Positions 23,655 through 33,519 are shown, numbered from the stretch's first letter. The stretch is DNA of 64,000 bases from Streptomyces aurantiacus (GCF_027107535.1 NZ_CP114283.1:9300001-9364000); one strand, 5' to 3'. The notes: generated from the sequence alone by a model not told the origin. A program made the numbers and translations.

Positions 23655-24764
23655 TCAGGCCGCCGCCCCGCCCCCGGAGGTCTCTCGGGACGGGACGGCC
23701 GGGGAGCCCGCCGCGTGGGCCGGGTCCTCCTCCCTGCCGCCCGGGTGCCGGTGTCGCCAGATCCAGAAGACCGTGCAGGACACCAGCGCCCAGCCCCCGA
23801 GGACCAGGAACGGGAACACGTGCTGGTGACCGGCGAAGTACACCGCCGTGTGCTGGGCGTTGACCGAGCCCCCGGGCGGCAGCCAGCGGCCGATCACTCC
23901 GAGCGGCGACGGCAGCAGGGGCCAGGAGACGGCGCCGCCCGAGGAGGGATTGCCGAGCAGGACCATCAGGCCCCAGGTGGGAAGCATCGCCCAGCGCCCG
24001 AACAGGGTGTTGAACATCGAGAAGACCATGCCGGACGTGAACATGGTCAGCGAGAGGATCATCCAGGACTCGACGAACGGCAGATCCAGGGCGTTCAGGA
24101 GCCAGTCGACCACCGCCGCGATCACGAAACCGCCGAGCAGGGCGTACGCGGCCGTGAACCCGATGCGTTCCAGCGGGTTCAGCTCCCGCGCGTGCACGCT
24201 GAGCTGGATCGCCCCGACGAAGCCGATGATCACGGCGGCCAGCGAGATGTAGAAGATCGCGAGCCCGCGCGGATCGCCCTCCTGCAAGGGATTGATGTCC
24301 CGGACCGTGACCGCCACCCCCGTGGACCTGCCGACGGCCGGCGCGGTCTTCTCCAGCAGCTCCGCGACCGAGGCCCCGGACGCCCCGGAGACGTCGAGGA
24401 CGACCGCCCGGCCGGAGTCCCGCACATCGAGGATCGCGAACACCTCCTGGTCGTTCATCGCCTCGACGGCCGCCGCCCCGCTGTCGTAGGCGTGGATCTC
24501 CAGGGAGGCGTCGAGCGCCTTCTCCATCCCGGCGAGGAAGGCCTTGCCCCGCCCTTCGTCGTACGCGCCCACCGTCGCGGTCGGCACGTGGCGCGGGGTC
24601 GGGTTCGCCATGGAATACGTGTACGAGCCGGCGAAGAGGCCCGCCGCCGCGGCGAGGATCAGCACCAGCACCGACGCGGGAAGGAAGGGGGACGCCTTGA
24701 AGGAGCCCCAGCGTTCGCGACGCGTGGGCGGCCGGCCATGGGCACCGTGCGGCATCTCGGACAT
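23655..24764 (-). CDS. Membrane protein of DUF3533/YhgE-Pip-like type
   Basis: A protein of 369 residues with one membrane helix near 30-50, a soluble external domain of about 120 residues, then five hydrophobic helices (about 165-330). This is the layout of DUF3533/ABC-2-type-like and phage-infection-protein relatives. MANPTPRHVPTATVG after the first helix and the VILDV-like middle part fit that group. The tail is Gly/Pro-rich. I start at ATG 24764; a GTG two codons upstream is equally possible. It is divergent from hrpA. The role may be export or envelope remodelling; no partner ATPase is nearby. Confidence 0.7.
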   Translation of the reverse strand: MSEMPHGAHGRPPTRRERWGSFKASPFLPASVLVLILAAAAGLFAGSYTYSMANPTPRHVPTATVGAYDEGRGKAFLAGMEKALDASLEIHAYDSGAAAVEAMNDQEVFAILDVRDSGRAVVLDVSGASGASVAELLEKTAPAVGRSTGVAVTVRDINPLQEGDPRGLAIFYISLAAVIIGFVGAIQLSVHARELNPLERIGFTAAYALLGGFVIAAVVDWLLNALDLPFVESWMILSLTMFTSGMVFSMFNTLFGRWAMLPTWGLMVLLGNPSSGGAVSWPLLPSPLGVIGRWLPPGGSVNAQHTAVYFAGHQHVFPFLVLGGWALVSCTVFWIWRHRHPGGREEDPAHAAGSPAVPSRETSGGGAAA

Positions 24765-24877
24765 ACGCACACGCTAAGGCCGCGGAAGGGATATTTCTCC
24801 GTCGTGGGCGCCCCGACCGTCCCGCAGCGCAAAAGCGTTCGCCCCTCGTTTCCCCGAGGTGAGATCCTGGGCCGCGT

Positions 24878-27800
24878 ATGTCTACGCATCCTGCCCCCGC
24901 CCTCGGCGATCTCGCCCCCCGTCTGGCCGAGCTGTCACTGCGCGACGCGCACCGGCTCGGGCGCAGACTCGAGGGCGCGCGCCGGATCCGCAAACCAGAG
25001 GCCCGCGCCGCTGTCACCGCCGAGATCGAGGCGGAGGTGGCCGCGGCCGAGCTCCGCATGGCCGAGCGCCGCGGCCGCGTGCCGGCCGTCTCGTACCCCG
25101 AGCAACTGCCCGTCAGCCAGAAGAAGGACGACATCGCGGCCGCCATCCGTGATCACCAGGTCGTCATCGTCGCCGGTGAGACCGGGTCCGGAAAGACGAC
25201 CCAGATCCCGAAGATCTGTCTTGAGCTGGGCCGTGGCGTCCGCGGCATGATCGGGCACACCCAGCCCCGCCGTATCGCCGCCCGTACCGTCGCCGAGCGG
25301 GTCGCCGAGGAGCTGGACACCCCGCTGGGCGAGGCCGTCGGCTGGAAGGTCCGCTTCACCGACCAGGTGAACCAGGACGGCACCTTCGTCAAGCTGATGA
25401 CGGACGGCATCCTGCTCGCCGAGATCCAGACGGACCGCGAGCTGCGCGCGTACGACACGATCATCATCGACGAGGCCCACGAGCGGTCCCTGAACATCGA
25501 CTTCCTGCTCGGCTACCTGGCGCAGCTGCTGCCGAAGCGTCCGGACCTCAAGGTCGTCATCACCTCCGCGACCATCGACCCCGAGCGCTTCTCCCGGCAC
25601 TTCGGGGACGCCCCGATCGTCGAGGTCAGCGGGCGCACGTATCCCGTGGAGGTGCGCTACCGCCCGCTCCTGGAGGAGGAGGGCGACGATTCCGACCGCG
25701 ACCAGATCACCGCGATCTGCGACGCCGTCGAGGAACTGCAGGGCGAGGGCAAGGGCGACATCCTCGTCTTCCTGTCGGGAGAGCGGGAGATCCGGGACAC
25801 CGCCGACGCCCTGGAGAAGAAGAAGTACCGGTTCACCGAGGTGCTCCCTCTCTACGCGCGGCTCTCGCACGCCGAGCAGCACCGCGTCTTCCAGGCGCAC
25901 ACCGGGCGCAGGATCGTTCTGGCGACCAACGTCGCCGAGACCTCCCTGACCGTCCCCGGCATCAAGTACGTGATCGACCCGGGCACCGCCCGCATCTCCA
26001 GATACAGCCACCGCACGAAGGTCCAGCGCCTCCCCATCGAGGCGATCTCACAGGCCAGCGCGAACCAGCGCAAGGGCCGCTGCGGCCGTACCAGCGACGG
26101 CATCTGTATCCGCCTCTACTCCGAGGACGACTTCCTCGCCCGGCCGGAGTTCACCGACGCGGAGATCCTCCGTACGAACCTGGCGTCCGTCATCCTCCAG
26201 ATGACCGCGGCCGGGCTCGGGGAGATCGAGAAGTTCCCCTTCATCGATCCGCCGGACCACCGCAACATCCGCGACGGCGTCCAGCTCCTCCAGGAGCTGA
26301 ACGCCCTCGACCCGACGGAGAAGGACCCGCGCAAGCGCCTCACGCCGTCGGGCCGCAAGCTCGCCCAGCTGCCCGTCGACCCGCGCCTGGCCCGGATGGT
26401 CCTGGAGGCCGACAAGAACGGGTGCGTCCGTGAGGTCATGGTGATCGCGGCCGCGCTCTCCATCCAGGACCCGCGCGAGCGCCCGGCCGAGAAGCAGACG
26501 CAGGCGGACCAGCAGCACGCCCGCTTCAGGGACGAGACGTCCGACTTCCTCGCGTACCTCAATCTCTGGCGGTACGTGCGCGAGCAGCAGAAGGAGCGCG
26601 GCTCGTCGTCGTTCCGTCGCATGTGCAAGCAGGAGTACCTGAACTTCCTGCGGATCCGCGAGTGGCAGGACATCTACACGCAGCTGCGGACCGTCGCAAA
26701 ACAGATGGGCATTCATCCGAACGAGGACGACGCACCCGAGCAGCAGGTCCACCTGTCCCTCCTCGCCGGGCTGCTCTCCCACATCGGCATGAAGGACGTG
26801 AAGGAGAGCGCGACCGGGACCGGGAAGGACAGCGGTCGCGAGGGCGGCAGGAGCACCACGAAGAACGAGTACGTGGGCGCCCGCAACGCCAAGTTCGCGA
26901 TCTTCCCCGGCTCCGCCCTCTTCAAGAAGCCCCCGCGCTTCGTCATGTCCGCCGAGCTCGTCGAGACGTCCCGGCTGTGGGCCCGTGTCAACGCGCGGAT
27001 CGAGCCCGAGTGGATCGAACCGCTCGCGGAGCACCTGCTGAAGCGCACGTACAGCGAGCCGCACTGGGAGAAGGACCAGGCGGCGGTGATGGCGTACGAG
27101 AAGGTCACGCTGTACGGCGTGCCGATCATCGCCCAGCGCAAGGTCAACTACGGGCGCATCGACCCCGAGACCAGCCGCGAGCTTTTCATCCGCAACGCAC
27201 TCGTCGAGGGCGACTGGCGTACGCACCACAAGTTCTTCTCCGACAACCGCCGGCTCCTCACCGAGGTCGAGGAGCTGGAGCACCGGGCGCGGCGCCGGGA
27301 CATCCTGGTCGACGACGACACGCTCTTCGACTTCTACGAGGAGAGGGTGCCCGAACACGTCGTGTCCGGCGCCCACTTCGACTCCTGGTGGAAGCACAAG
27401 CACAAGGAGGAGCCCGAACTCCTCGACTTCGAGCGCTCGATGCTCATCCGCGAGACGGCCGGAGCGGTCACCAAGGACGACTATCCGGACGCGTGGCGGC
27501 AGGGGCGGCTGAAGTTCCGGGTCACGTACCAGTTCGAGCCGGGCGCCGACGCGGACGGTGTGACCGTCCACGTCCCGCTCCAGGTGCTGAACCAGGTCAC
27601 GGACGAGGGCTTCGAGTGGCAGATCCCCGGTCTGCGGGAGCAGGTCGTGACCGAGCTGATCCGTTCCCTCCCGAAGCCGATCCGCCGCAACTACGTACCG
27701 GCCCCCGACTTCGCCCGGCGGTTCCTGGAGCGGGCGGTGCCCCTCCAGGAGCCCCTGACGGCGACGCTGGCGCGCGAGCTCAAGCGCATGGTCGGCGTGC

Positions 27801-28879
27801 CGCTCACGGCCGACGACTTCGACTGGTCCAGGCTCCCCGACCATCTGCGGATCACCTTCCGGATCGTCGACGAACGGCGCCGGAAGCTGGCCGAGGACAA
27901 GGACCTGGAGGTCCTGAAGCTGCGGCTGAAGCCGAAGGCGCGCGAGGCGATCTCGCAGGCCGCGGCGGAGACGGCCGAGCGGCAGGGCGGGGAGGCCCTG
28001 GAGCGCACGGGGCTGACCGACTGGACCATCGGCTCCCTCAGCCGCGTCTTCGAGACGCGCCGGGCCGGCCAGCCGGTGAAGGCGTACCCGGCGCTGGTCG
28101 ACGACGGACCGGCGGCGAACACCGTCTCCGTACGCCTCTTCGACACCGAGGCCGAGCAGCAGCAGGCGATGTGGAAGGGCACGCGGCGGCTCATCCTGCG
28201 CAACATCCCGGTGAATCCGGCGAAGTTCGCGTCGGACAAGCTCACGAACGCCCAGAAGCTGGCCCTGTCCGCGAACCCGCACGGGTCGATCCAGGCCCTG
28301 TTCGACGACTGCGCGATGGCCGCCGCCGACAAACTGATCGGGGACTTCGGCGGCCCGGCCTGGGACGAGGAGTCGTACCGGAAGCTGTACGACAAGGTGC
28401 GCGCGGAGATCGTCGACACGACCGTCCGCACGGTCGGCCGGGTGGAGCAGGTGCTGGCCGCCTGGCAGGCCTGTGAGCGCCGCCTGAAGGGCGTGCGCAG
28501 CCCTGTGCTCCTCGCGAACCTGGCGGACGTACGGACGCAGCTGGACGCCCTCGTGAGGCCCGGCTTCGTCACGGCGACCGGACTGCGGCGGCTGCCGGAC
28601 CTGATGCGCTATCTGGTGGCGGCGGACCGCCGGCTCCAGCAGATGCCGACGAACGTCCAGCGGGACACCAGCCGGATGGAGAAGGTCCACGAGATGCAGG
28701 ACGAGTACGCCTGGCTGCTGGAGCAACTGCCGCAGGGCCGCCCCGTCCCCTCCTCCGTCCTGGACATCCGCTGGATGATCGAGGAGCTGCGGGTCAGCTA
28801 CTTCGCGCATGCGCTGGGCACGGCGTACCCCGTCTCCGACAAGCGCATCGTGAAGGCGATCGACGCCGCCGCTCCGTGA
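24878..28879 (+). CDS. hrpA: ATP-dependent RNA helicase HrpA
   Basis: A large DEAH/RHA helicase of 1333 residues. Walker A GETGSGKT is at 100-107, DEAH at 198-201, and SATID and QRKGRCGRTSDGICIRLYSE (motif VI) follow. The helicase-associated and OB-like C-terminal regions are complete (about 500-1333), matching the usual HrpA length of about 1300. HrpA acts on structured RNA, and in E. coli on stalled ribosomes. The ATG start at 24878 has no strong ribosome site. It is followed about 90 bases later by tRNA-Asp. The antisense strand carries a long open frame that is only a codon-bias shadow. Confidence 0.96.
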   Translation: MSTHPAPALGDLAPRLAELSLRDAHRLGRRLEGARRIRKPEARAAVTAEIEAEVAAAELRMAERRGRVPAVSYPEQLPVSQKKDDIAAAIRDHQVVIVAGETGSGKTTQIPKICLELGRGVRGMIGHTQPRRIAARTVAERVAEELDTPLGEAVGWKVRFTDQVNQDGTFVKLMTDGILLAEIQTDRELRAYDTIIIDEAHERSLNIDFLLGYLAQLLPKRPDLKVVITSATIDPERFSRHFGDAPIVEVSGRTYPVEVRYRPLLEEEGDDSDRDQITAICDAVEELQGEGKGDILVFLSGEREIRDTADALEKKKYRFTEVLPLYARLSHAEQHRVFQAHTGRRIVLATNVAETSLTVPGIKYVIDPGTARISRYSHRTKVQRLPIEAISQASANQRKGRCGRTSDGICIRLYSEDDFLARPEFTDAEILRTNLASVILQMTAAGLGEIEKFPFIDPPDHRNIRDGVQLLQELNALDPTEKDPRKRLTPSGRKLAQLPVDPRLARMVLEADKNGCVREVMVIAAALSIQDPRERPAEKQTQADQQHARFRDETSDFLAYLNLWRYVREQQKERGSSSFRRMCKQEYLNFLRIREWQDIYTQLRTVAKQMGIHPNEDDAPEQQVHLSLLAGLLSHIGMKDVKESATGTGKDSGREGGRSTTKNEYVGARNAKFAIFPGSALFKKPPRFVMSAELVETSRLWARVNARIEPEWIEPLAEHLLKRTYSEPHWEKDQAAVMAYEKVTLYGVPIIAQRKVNYGRIDPETSRELFIRNALVEGDWRTHHKFFSDNRRLLTEVEELEHRARRRDILVDDDTLFDFYEERVPEHVVSGAHFDSWWKHKHKEEPELLDFERSMLIRETAGAVTKDDYPDAWRQGRLKFRVTYQFEPGADADGVTVHVPLQVLNQVTDEGFEWQIPGLREQVVTELIRSLPKPIRRNYVPAPDFARRFLERAVPLQEPLTATLARELKRMVGVPLTADDFDWSRLPDHLRITFRIVDERRRKLAEDKDLEVLKLRLKPKAREAISQAAAETAERQGGEALERTGLTDWTIGSLSRVFETRRAGQPVKAYPALVDDGPAANTVSVRLFDTEAEQQQAMWKGTRRLILRNIPVNPAKFASDKLTNAQKLALSANPHGSIQALFDDCAMAAADKLIGDFGGPAWDEESYRKLYDKVRAEIVDTTVRTVGRVEQVLAAWQACERRLKGVRSPVLLANLADVRTQLDALVRPGFVTATGLRRLPDLMRYLVAADRRLQQMPTNVQRDTSRMEKVHEMQDEYAWLLEQLPQGRPVPSSVLDIRWMIEELRVSYFAHALGTAYPVSDKRIVKAIDAAAP

Positions 28880-28926
28880 CGGCGTCCGCACACGGGGTGA
28901 GTTCGCTCGGGAGGCCCACCCTCCTG

Positions 28927-28932
28927 TAGAGT
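28927..28932 (+). promoter_or_regulatory. -10 box of tRNA-Asp copy 2
   Basis: TAGAGT about 40 bases before the tRNA gene; TTCGCT roughly 18 bases upstream could be a weak -35. The same TAGAGT hexamer is found before tRNA-Gly(TCC) at 45418-45423. Confidence 0.5.
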
Positions 28933-28972
28933 CCTGTCTCGCAGCGCAACGCAAGATCGCACTGCGAAACCT

Positions 28973-29047
28973 GGTCCTGTGGAGCAGTTTGGAGTGCTCG
29001 CCACCCTGTCAAGGTGGAGGCCGCGGGTTCAAATCCCGTCAGGACCG
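28973..29047 (+). tRNA. tRNA-Asp (GTC), copy 2
   Basis: Identical to the copy in the Glu/Asp/Phe cluster, including the D-loop and T-arm; anticodon GTC. It has its own promoter-like element and terminator. Confidence 0.96.
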
Positions 29048-29054
29048 CACCAGT

Positions 29055-29096
29055 CGAAGAAGGCCCCGCATCCGCAAGGATGCGGGGCCTTCTTCG
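29055..29096 (+). terminator. Terminator after tRNA-Asp copy 2
   Basis: A perfect 19-base stem (CGAAGAAGGCCCCGCATCC and its complement) closed by a GCAA tetraloop, eight bases after the tRNA. Confidence 0.92.
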
Positions 29097-29384
29097 TACC
29101 GCGTTCCAGCGAGGAGCACGCCCCCTCCCTCCGCGGCTCAGCGCGGACGCGCCCTCCAGGGGCGCGGAGAACTGCGCGGCCGGCCCTCACCGGTCGGCGG
29201 CCGACCCCACGCCACGAGCCCGCCGGCAAAGCGCCGGCACCGGCACCCGGTCAACACCGCCCCCACAGGCCCTCCACAGCCCCGTACGGCGCCGCACGGT
29301 CTTGACGCCGTCACATTCCGCCAGTACCTAGAAACCAGGGCCGAGAGCCCTCACCGGAGCCGACAGACCCCACCGGAGGTGACC

Positions 29385-29576
29385 ATGGCGGCGACCGCTC
29401 GGCATGAGACGCGAGCCCTGCTCCGCGCCCACCTGTCGGCCGCCTCCGGCCATCGCCATCGGACGAGACACTGCCCGATCTGCCACCGGCTCCTGCGACT
29501 GGTCACGGAGTCCGCTCCGACCACCGCCCCGGAGGACCCCGAGGACGCCACGGAGGACGAGCGCCCCTCCGCGTGA
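29385..29576 (+). CDS. Small conserved protein with CPxC motif (DUF6274-like)
   Basis: A protein of 63 residues starting MAATARHETRALLRAHL at ATG 29385, with a strong GGAGG seven bases before. It has one CPICHRLLRL motif preceded by HRHRTRH; with nearby His residues this might hold zinc. An acidic tail (PEDPEDATEDER) ends it. I recall short proteins like this next to bldC in Streptomyces (DUF6274), but its function is unknown. It lies between tRNA-Asp and bldC. Confidence 0.75.
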   Translation: MAATARHETRALLRAHLSAASGHRHRTRHCPICHRLLRLVTESAPTTAPEDPEDATEDERPSA

Positions 29577-29861
29577 ACGACCGCCGCGCACCAACTGCCC
29601 CTCGCGCGGCCCCAGATGAGCGCAGCCTCCTCTAGCGCAGAAACGTCACGCGCAACAAGAAGCAGGACACGTGACGGGTGTCACTGCATAAGTTTTCAAA
29701 CCCACGGAACTTACCCCTCACCTACAACTGGTCAATTTAATATGTGCAATTGCACCAGCCATCGAGGGTGACCCACAGCTGATCCCACAGCCTCCCCCAG
29801 ACTGCGACAAGGCCGCTCACAGAGCGACCTCACCGGCGCGGACACCCCATGACCAGCGCAC

Positions 29862-29901
29862 AAAAAAGATCGCGCTGGACCCGGCGGAGTCCAGCGCGAT
29901 C
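29862..29901 (-). terminator. Rho-independent terminator of bldC
   Basis: GATCGCGCTGGAC/GTCCAGCGCGATC, a 13-base stem, followed on the minus strand by six T residues. It is one of the few terminators in the window with a clear U-tract. Confidence 0.93.
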
Positions 29902-30039
29902 TACGACGCACCCATGCTGCTTGTGGTTCTTACTCGGGCGTGGACCCCGTTGGGGCAGGATCCGCGTCGCTCGGAGCTTGGGTTCGGGCGTACCGACAAG
30001 TGGGGGACCTGCCGGAATGCCCTGCTATGGAGTTGTTGT

Positions 30040-30246
30040 TCAGACTTCACTGCGCTGCTGCGGAATGCCCGCGAGCAGTGCACGAACCTCGGCCTCGCGG
30101 TATCGGCGGTGGCCGCCGAGCGTGCGGATCGAAGTGAGCTTGCCGGCCTTCGCCCACCGCGTAACCGTCTTCGGGTCCACGCGGAACATCGTGGCGACCT
30201 CAGCCGGGGTCAGCAGCGGCTCGGCATCAGGGGTGCGAGCGGTCAT
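30040..30246 (-). CDS. bldC: Developmental regulator BldC
   Basis: BldC is a 68-residue MerR-like winged-helix protein made only of a DNA-binding domain. TPAEVATMFRVDPKTVTRWAKAGK forms the helix-turn-helix and RTLGGHRRY the wing. The sequence agrees with the near-invariant Streptomyces BldC. It binds cooperatively to direct repeats and holds back entry into development. The start is ATG 30246 behind GAGGAGG. Upstream is a long leader with an inverted repeat (AACCGA/TCGGTT), and about 250 bases upstream is a BldD-like palindrome. Confidence 0.97.
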   Translation of the reverse strand: MTARTPDAEPLLTPAEVATMFRVDPKTVTRWAKAGKLTSIRTLGGHRRYREAEVRALLAGIPQQRSEV

Positions 30247-30735
30247 GAGCGGCCTCCTCGGGAGAACCGAACCTTCTCGGTTCTTTCCTCTAAATTCTGC
30301 ACCTTGACCCGCGTTGCCCGAAATGGCGGATGCGGGTCGAGTCGGTTATAGGACGAACGGCTTGTCCTCGGCACTACAACTACACCATCCGTCCAGCCGC
30401 GTCGGCCAAACCGATGGAATTGCCCTCCCAGGTGTTCATCAGCGACGGAAGCCGATGGACCATGCCATAGCGGACAGTCACGCCACTGTGACGATCAGTC
30501 ACAGAGCGATCAGGAGTCACGAGACCCCCCATAGCGTGCAATGCTGAGATTCCACCCATATGTGGGCAGAAGGAGCCCTCCCCGGACTCCTTGTCCTATT
30601 TTGGCATGAGGAGGGGCGTTCGGCGCAAGGTCCGCGTTAGTGCCGTCCGTCACGCTTACCCCGTACGACCCGGATCGGGACTTACGTCCTGTCAGATCCC
30701 GTGACGCACAGGAATCGTCACCCCGGCGGGCGGCC
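30247..30735. other. bldC upstream regulatory region
   Basis: About 490 bases without a gene and lower in GC than the surroundings. It contains the bldC ribosome site, a hairpin (AACCGA/TCGGTT) in the leader, TATAAC on the minus strand near 30346-30351 as a possible -10, and a BldD-like palindrome at 30486-30504. Confidence 0.65.
30486..30504. promoter_or_regulatory. BldD-like operator upstream of bldC
   Basis: CTGTGACGATCAGTCACAG is a perfect inverted repeat, with 7-base arms around five bases. Its half-sites GTnAC-N5-GTnAC match the outer positions of the BldD consensus; the central bases do not. bldC is a reported BldD target in S. coelicolor, which supports the reading. Confidence 0.65.
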
Positions 30736-31602
30736 TCAGTTCGCCGAGCGGCGGTCCAGGACCGACCGCCACCGCTCCACGAGCCGACCGTACGCCTCCC
30801 CGGCACCGGCCCCGTCTCCCGTGCGCAACGCCTCGATGCCCTCGGCGACATCCGCCGCGGAGTGATCGCCGTCGAGCTCCCCGGCCGGCAGGACGTGCAC
30901 GAGACCGCCGTAGTCCAGCTCCACCAGCGCGCGCGGGTGGAACTCCTCCAGCCAACGCCCCACGTCCTCCAGGCCGTCGATGAGCGGCCCCTCGTCGAGG
31001 GTGTCCCGCAGGGTCCGCAGAGCCCGCGCCACCCGCCGCCGCGCCTGCACCATCGGCGTGCGGTAGCGGAGCACGGGCGCGTCCTCCTCGGCCCGCGAAC
31101 CGTCCCCGGACCCGGTGCCCTTGTCGTACTCGCGCTCCTCGTCCGAGACGAGCACGAACCAGTTCAGCGGCACCTGCCAGACCGCCGTGCGGATCCACGG
31201 CCGGGCGTCGGGATTGCGGGTGAGCCAGCGCTCGTAGTCCTGGGCCGCCTGACGGCGTACGACCTGCGGCAGCGCCGCGTCCAGGACGGGCTGCGGCAGT
31301 TCCTCGTCCAGGTCCTCCAGCGCCTGCCAGCCCCGCAGCCGGGTCCGCCAGGGGCACACGACCAGCACGCCGTCCACGTCCGCGACGAACGCGTCGCCGC
31401 TCTCGTGCACCGGCACCAGGACCGGCGGAGTGGGCAGCAGGTCGGCCAGCGACCGGCGCAGCTCGTCCTGGTACGAGGGACGCTCAGGTCGGCGCGCGTA
31501 GCGGGCCCAGTGGCCGCGCTCCGGCTCCGGGAACGCCGCGAGCGGTTCGTACACGCGGAGATAGGACGCGTACGGGACGATCAACGAGGACACCTTGGGC
31601 AC
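30736..31602 (-). CDS. Conserved actinobacterial hypothetical protein
   Basis: A soluble protein of 288 residues from GTG 31602 behind GGGAGGGAG. It begins VPKVSSLIVPYASYLRVYEPLAAFPEPER and contains a central part rich in Trp and Arg (WLTRNPDARPWIRTAVWQVPLNWFVLVSDEE). The end is a compact, acidic alpha-helical stretch. I do not recognise a catalytic motif. In S. coelicolor a gene of this kind lies between bldC and vdh, as here. Function unknown. Confidence 0.8.
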   Translation of the reverse strand: MPKVSSLIVPYASYLRVYEPLAAFPEPERGHWARYARRPERPSYQDELRRSLADLLPTPPVLVPVHESGDAFVADVDGVLVVCPWRTRLRGWQALEDLDEELPQPVLDAALPQVVRRQAAQDYERWLTRNPDARPWIRTAVWQVPLNWFVLVSDEEREYDKGTGSGDGSRAEEDAPVLRYRTPMVQARRRVARALRTLRDTLDEGPLIDGLEDVGRWLEEFHPRALVELDYGGLVHVLPAGELDGDHSAADVAEGIEALRTGDGAGAGEAYGRLVERWRSVLDRRSAN

Positions 31603-31835
31603 GCTTGCTCCCTCCCCCGCGGACCCGCCGGAAAACCGCGGGACCTGCGTGCGGGCGCGCGGGAAACCCCTGCAAATCGTCCCACGTCCCCCCGGGACCG
31701 TACTCCGGGGGAGGGTGATCCTGACCACTGGGCGGATGACGGTCCCGCACAGGCTCTAATCTCGTGCCACACGGACCCCCCGCCACCCGTACGGGGGCCG
31801 CCCCGACCGCCGCTCATTACCTGGGAGTCACCACA

Positions 31836-32930
31836 GTGACCGACGTAACCAGCAGCGCGGACGACGTACTGCACACCCTGTTCCGGTCGGATCAGGGGGG
31901 ACATGAGCAGGTCGTCCTCTGCCAGGACCGAGCCAGCGGCCTCAAGGCCGTCATCGCCATCCACTCGACCGCCCTGGGCCCGGCCCTCGGCGGCACCCGC
32001 TTCTACCCGTACGCGAGCGAGGCCGAGGCCGTCGCCGACGCGCTGAACCTCGCCCGCGGGATGTCGTACAAGAACGCCATGGCCGGGCTCGACCACGGCG
32101 GCGGCAAGGCCGTGATCATCGGCGACCCCGAGCAGATCAAGACCGACGAACTGCTCCTCGCGTACGGCCGCTTCGTGGCCTCGCTCGGCGGGCGCTACGT
32201 GACCGCGTGCGATGTCGGCACCTACGTGGCGGACATGGACGTCGTGGCGCGCGAGTGCCGCTGGACCACCGGGCGCTCCCCCGAGAACGGCGGCGCGGGC
32301 GACTCGTCCGTCCTGACGGCCTACGGGGTCTTCCAGGGCATGCGGGCCTCCGCCCAGCACCTGTGGGGCGACCCGTCGCTGCGCGGCCGCACGGTCGGTG
32401 TCGCGGGGGTCGGCAAGGTGGGGCACCACCTGGTCGGGCATCTGCGGGAGGACGGCGCCGAGGTCGTGGTCACGGACGTACGGGCCGCGTCCGTGCGCCG
32501 GATCCTGGACAGGCACCCCTCCGGGGTGACGGCCGTCGCCGACACCGACGCGCTGATCCGGGTGGAAGGGCTGGACATCTACGCCCCCTGCGCGCTCGGC
32601 GGCGCCCTGAACGACGACACGGTGCCGGTACTCACCGCCCGGATCGTCTGCGGCGCGGCGAACAACCAGCTGGAGCACGCGGGCGTGGAGAAGGACCTCT
32701 CCGACCGCGGAATCCTCTACGCACCGGACTACGTGGTCAACGCGGGCGGTGTCATCCAGGTCGCCGACGAACTCCACGGCTTCGACTTCGACCGGTGCAG
32801 GGCGAAGGCCGCGAAGATCTTCGACACCACGCTGGCCATATTCGCTCGTGCGAAGGAGGACGGCATTCCGCCGGCCGCCGCGGCCGACCGGATCGCCGAG
32901 CAGCGCATGGCGGAGGCCCCCCGCCCCTGA
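31836..32930 (+). CDS. vdh: Valine (branched-chain) dehydrogenase
   Basis: An NAD-dependent amino-acid dehydrogenase of 364 residues that deaminates Val, Leu and Ile to 2-oxo acids, feeding branched-chain acyl-CoA and polyketide precursors. The substrate loop LGGTRFYPY, catalytic Lys in [11 protein letters not shown], and the Rossmann motif [12 protein letters not shown] are visible, and GAANNQL precedes the C-terminal domain. The sequence closely follows the S. coelicolor Vdh that I recall. The start is GTG 31836 (VTDVTSS). The leader of about 70 bases has a TCTAAT -10-like box near 31754 and a hairpin around the CCCCCCG tract. Confidence 0.95.
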   Translation: MTDVTSSADDVLHTLFRSDQGGHEQVVLCQDRASGLKAVIAIHSTALGPALGGTRFYPYASEAEAVADALNLARGMSYKNAMAGLDHGGGKAVIIGDPEQIKTDELLLAYGRFVASLGGRYVTACDVGTYVADMDVVARECRWTTGRSPENGGAGDSSVLTAYGVFQGMRASAQHLWGDPSLRGRTVGVAGVGKVGHHLVGHLREDGAEVVVTDVRAASVRRILDRHPSGVTAVADTDALIRVEGLDIYAPCALGGALNDDTVPVLTARIVCGAANNQLEHAGVEKDLSDRGILYAPDYVVNAGGVIQVADELHGFDFDRCRAKAAKIFDTTLAIFARAKEDGIPPAAAADRIAEQRMAEAPRP

Positions 32931-33231
32931 CGTCCGGAAGCCGTCCGGAACGTCCCGCGGGGTACCTGTCGGCGGGTGCGGGAGAGAACTCTCACGTTCG
33001 TCGGCGGGTCGCTCGCCAAGAAGAGGTTAAAATCGCGGTTGACCAGCGAGGACAGGGCACCTCGCGGGTTCTGGGCACAGGCGCGTCCTGCGGGCGACGT
33101 ACCGTATGGGCGTGGGCTCAGGTACCGTGGAAGCCCTACGGACCGGTCTCTCCAAGGAGAGCCCGTTCCCGACCATGAACGCGTGTCAAGACTCTGGGGC
33201 CGTCGAGCCCCGTATCCGAGGGGGTCGAGCC
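32931..33231. other. Leader region of the DUF3073 gene
   Basis: About 300 bases with no gene. TTGACC near 33038 and TACCGT near 33100 are possible promoter elements, and GGGGC-N7-GCCCC at 33196-33212 folds near the start. No known riboswitch pattern was recognised. Confidence 0.45.
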
Positions 33232-33483
33232 ATGGGGCGCGGCCGGGCAAAGGCCAAGCAGACGAAGGTCGCCCGCCAGCTGAAGTACAGCAGCGGCGGG
33301 ACTGATCTGTCGCGTCTGGCCAATGAGCTGGGCGCTTCGACTTCGCAACAGCCGCCGAATGGCGAGCCGTTCGAGGACGACGACGAGGAAGACGACCCGT
33401 ACGCCCAGTACGCGGATCTCTACAACGACGACGAGGACGAGGACGACGAGTCCGGCCCCACGTCGCAACGCCGCGGCGCTTGA
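33232..33483 (+). CDS. DUF3073 family protein
   Basis: A protein of 83 residues typical of actinobacteria. The start MGRGRAKAKQTKVARQLKY is basic and invariant in the family; the second half is strongly acidic (FEDDDEEDDPYAQYADLYNDDEDEDDE). The start ATG 33232 is behind GAGGGGG. It lies convergent to purM, as in other Streptomyces. No function is established; the charge split suggests a chaperone-like or nucleic-acid-associated role. Confidence 0.92.
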   Translation: MGRGRAKAKQTKVARQLKYSSGGTDLSRLANELGASTSQQPPNGEPFEDDDEEDDPYAQYADLYNDDEDEDDESGPTSQRRGA

Positions 33484-33519
33484 CGCTTTAGCTGCGCATG
33501 TCGTTCTAACTGCGCTTCA

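Noticed and set aside
26048..28954. A long minus-strand open frame opposite hrpA
   Set aside because: Antisense shadow of a complete, motif-bearing HrpA; it has no ribosome site and a composition typical of shadow frames.
33035..33231. A riboswitch in the DUF3073 leader
   Set aside because: Only one small hairpin (GGGGC/GCCCC) is seen and no known aptamer core matches.
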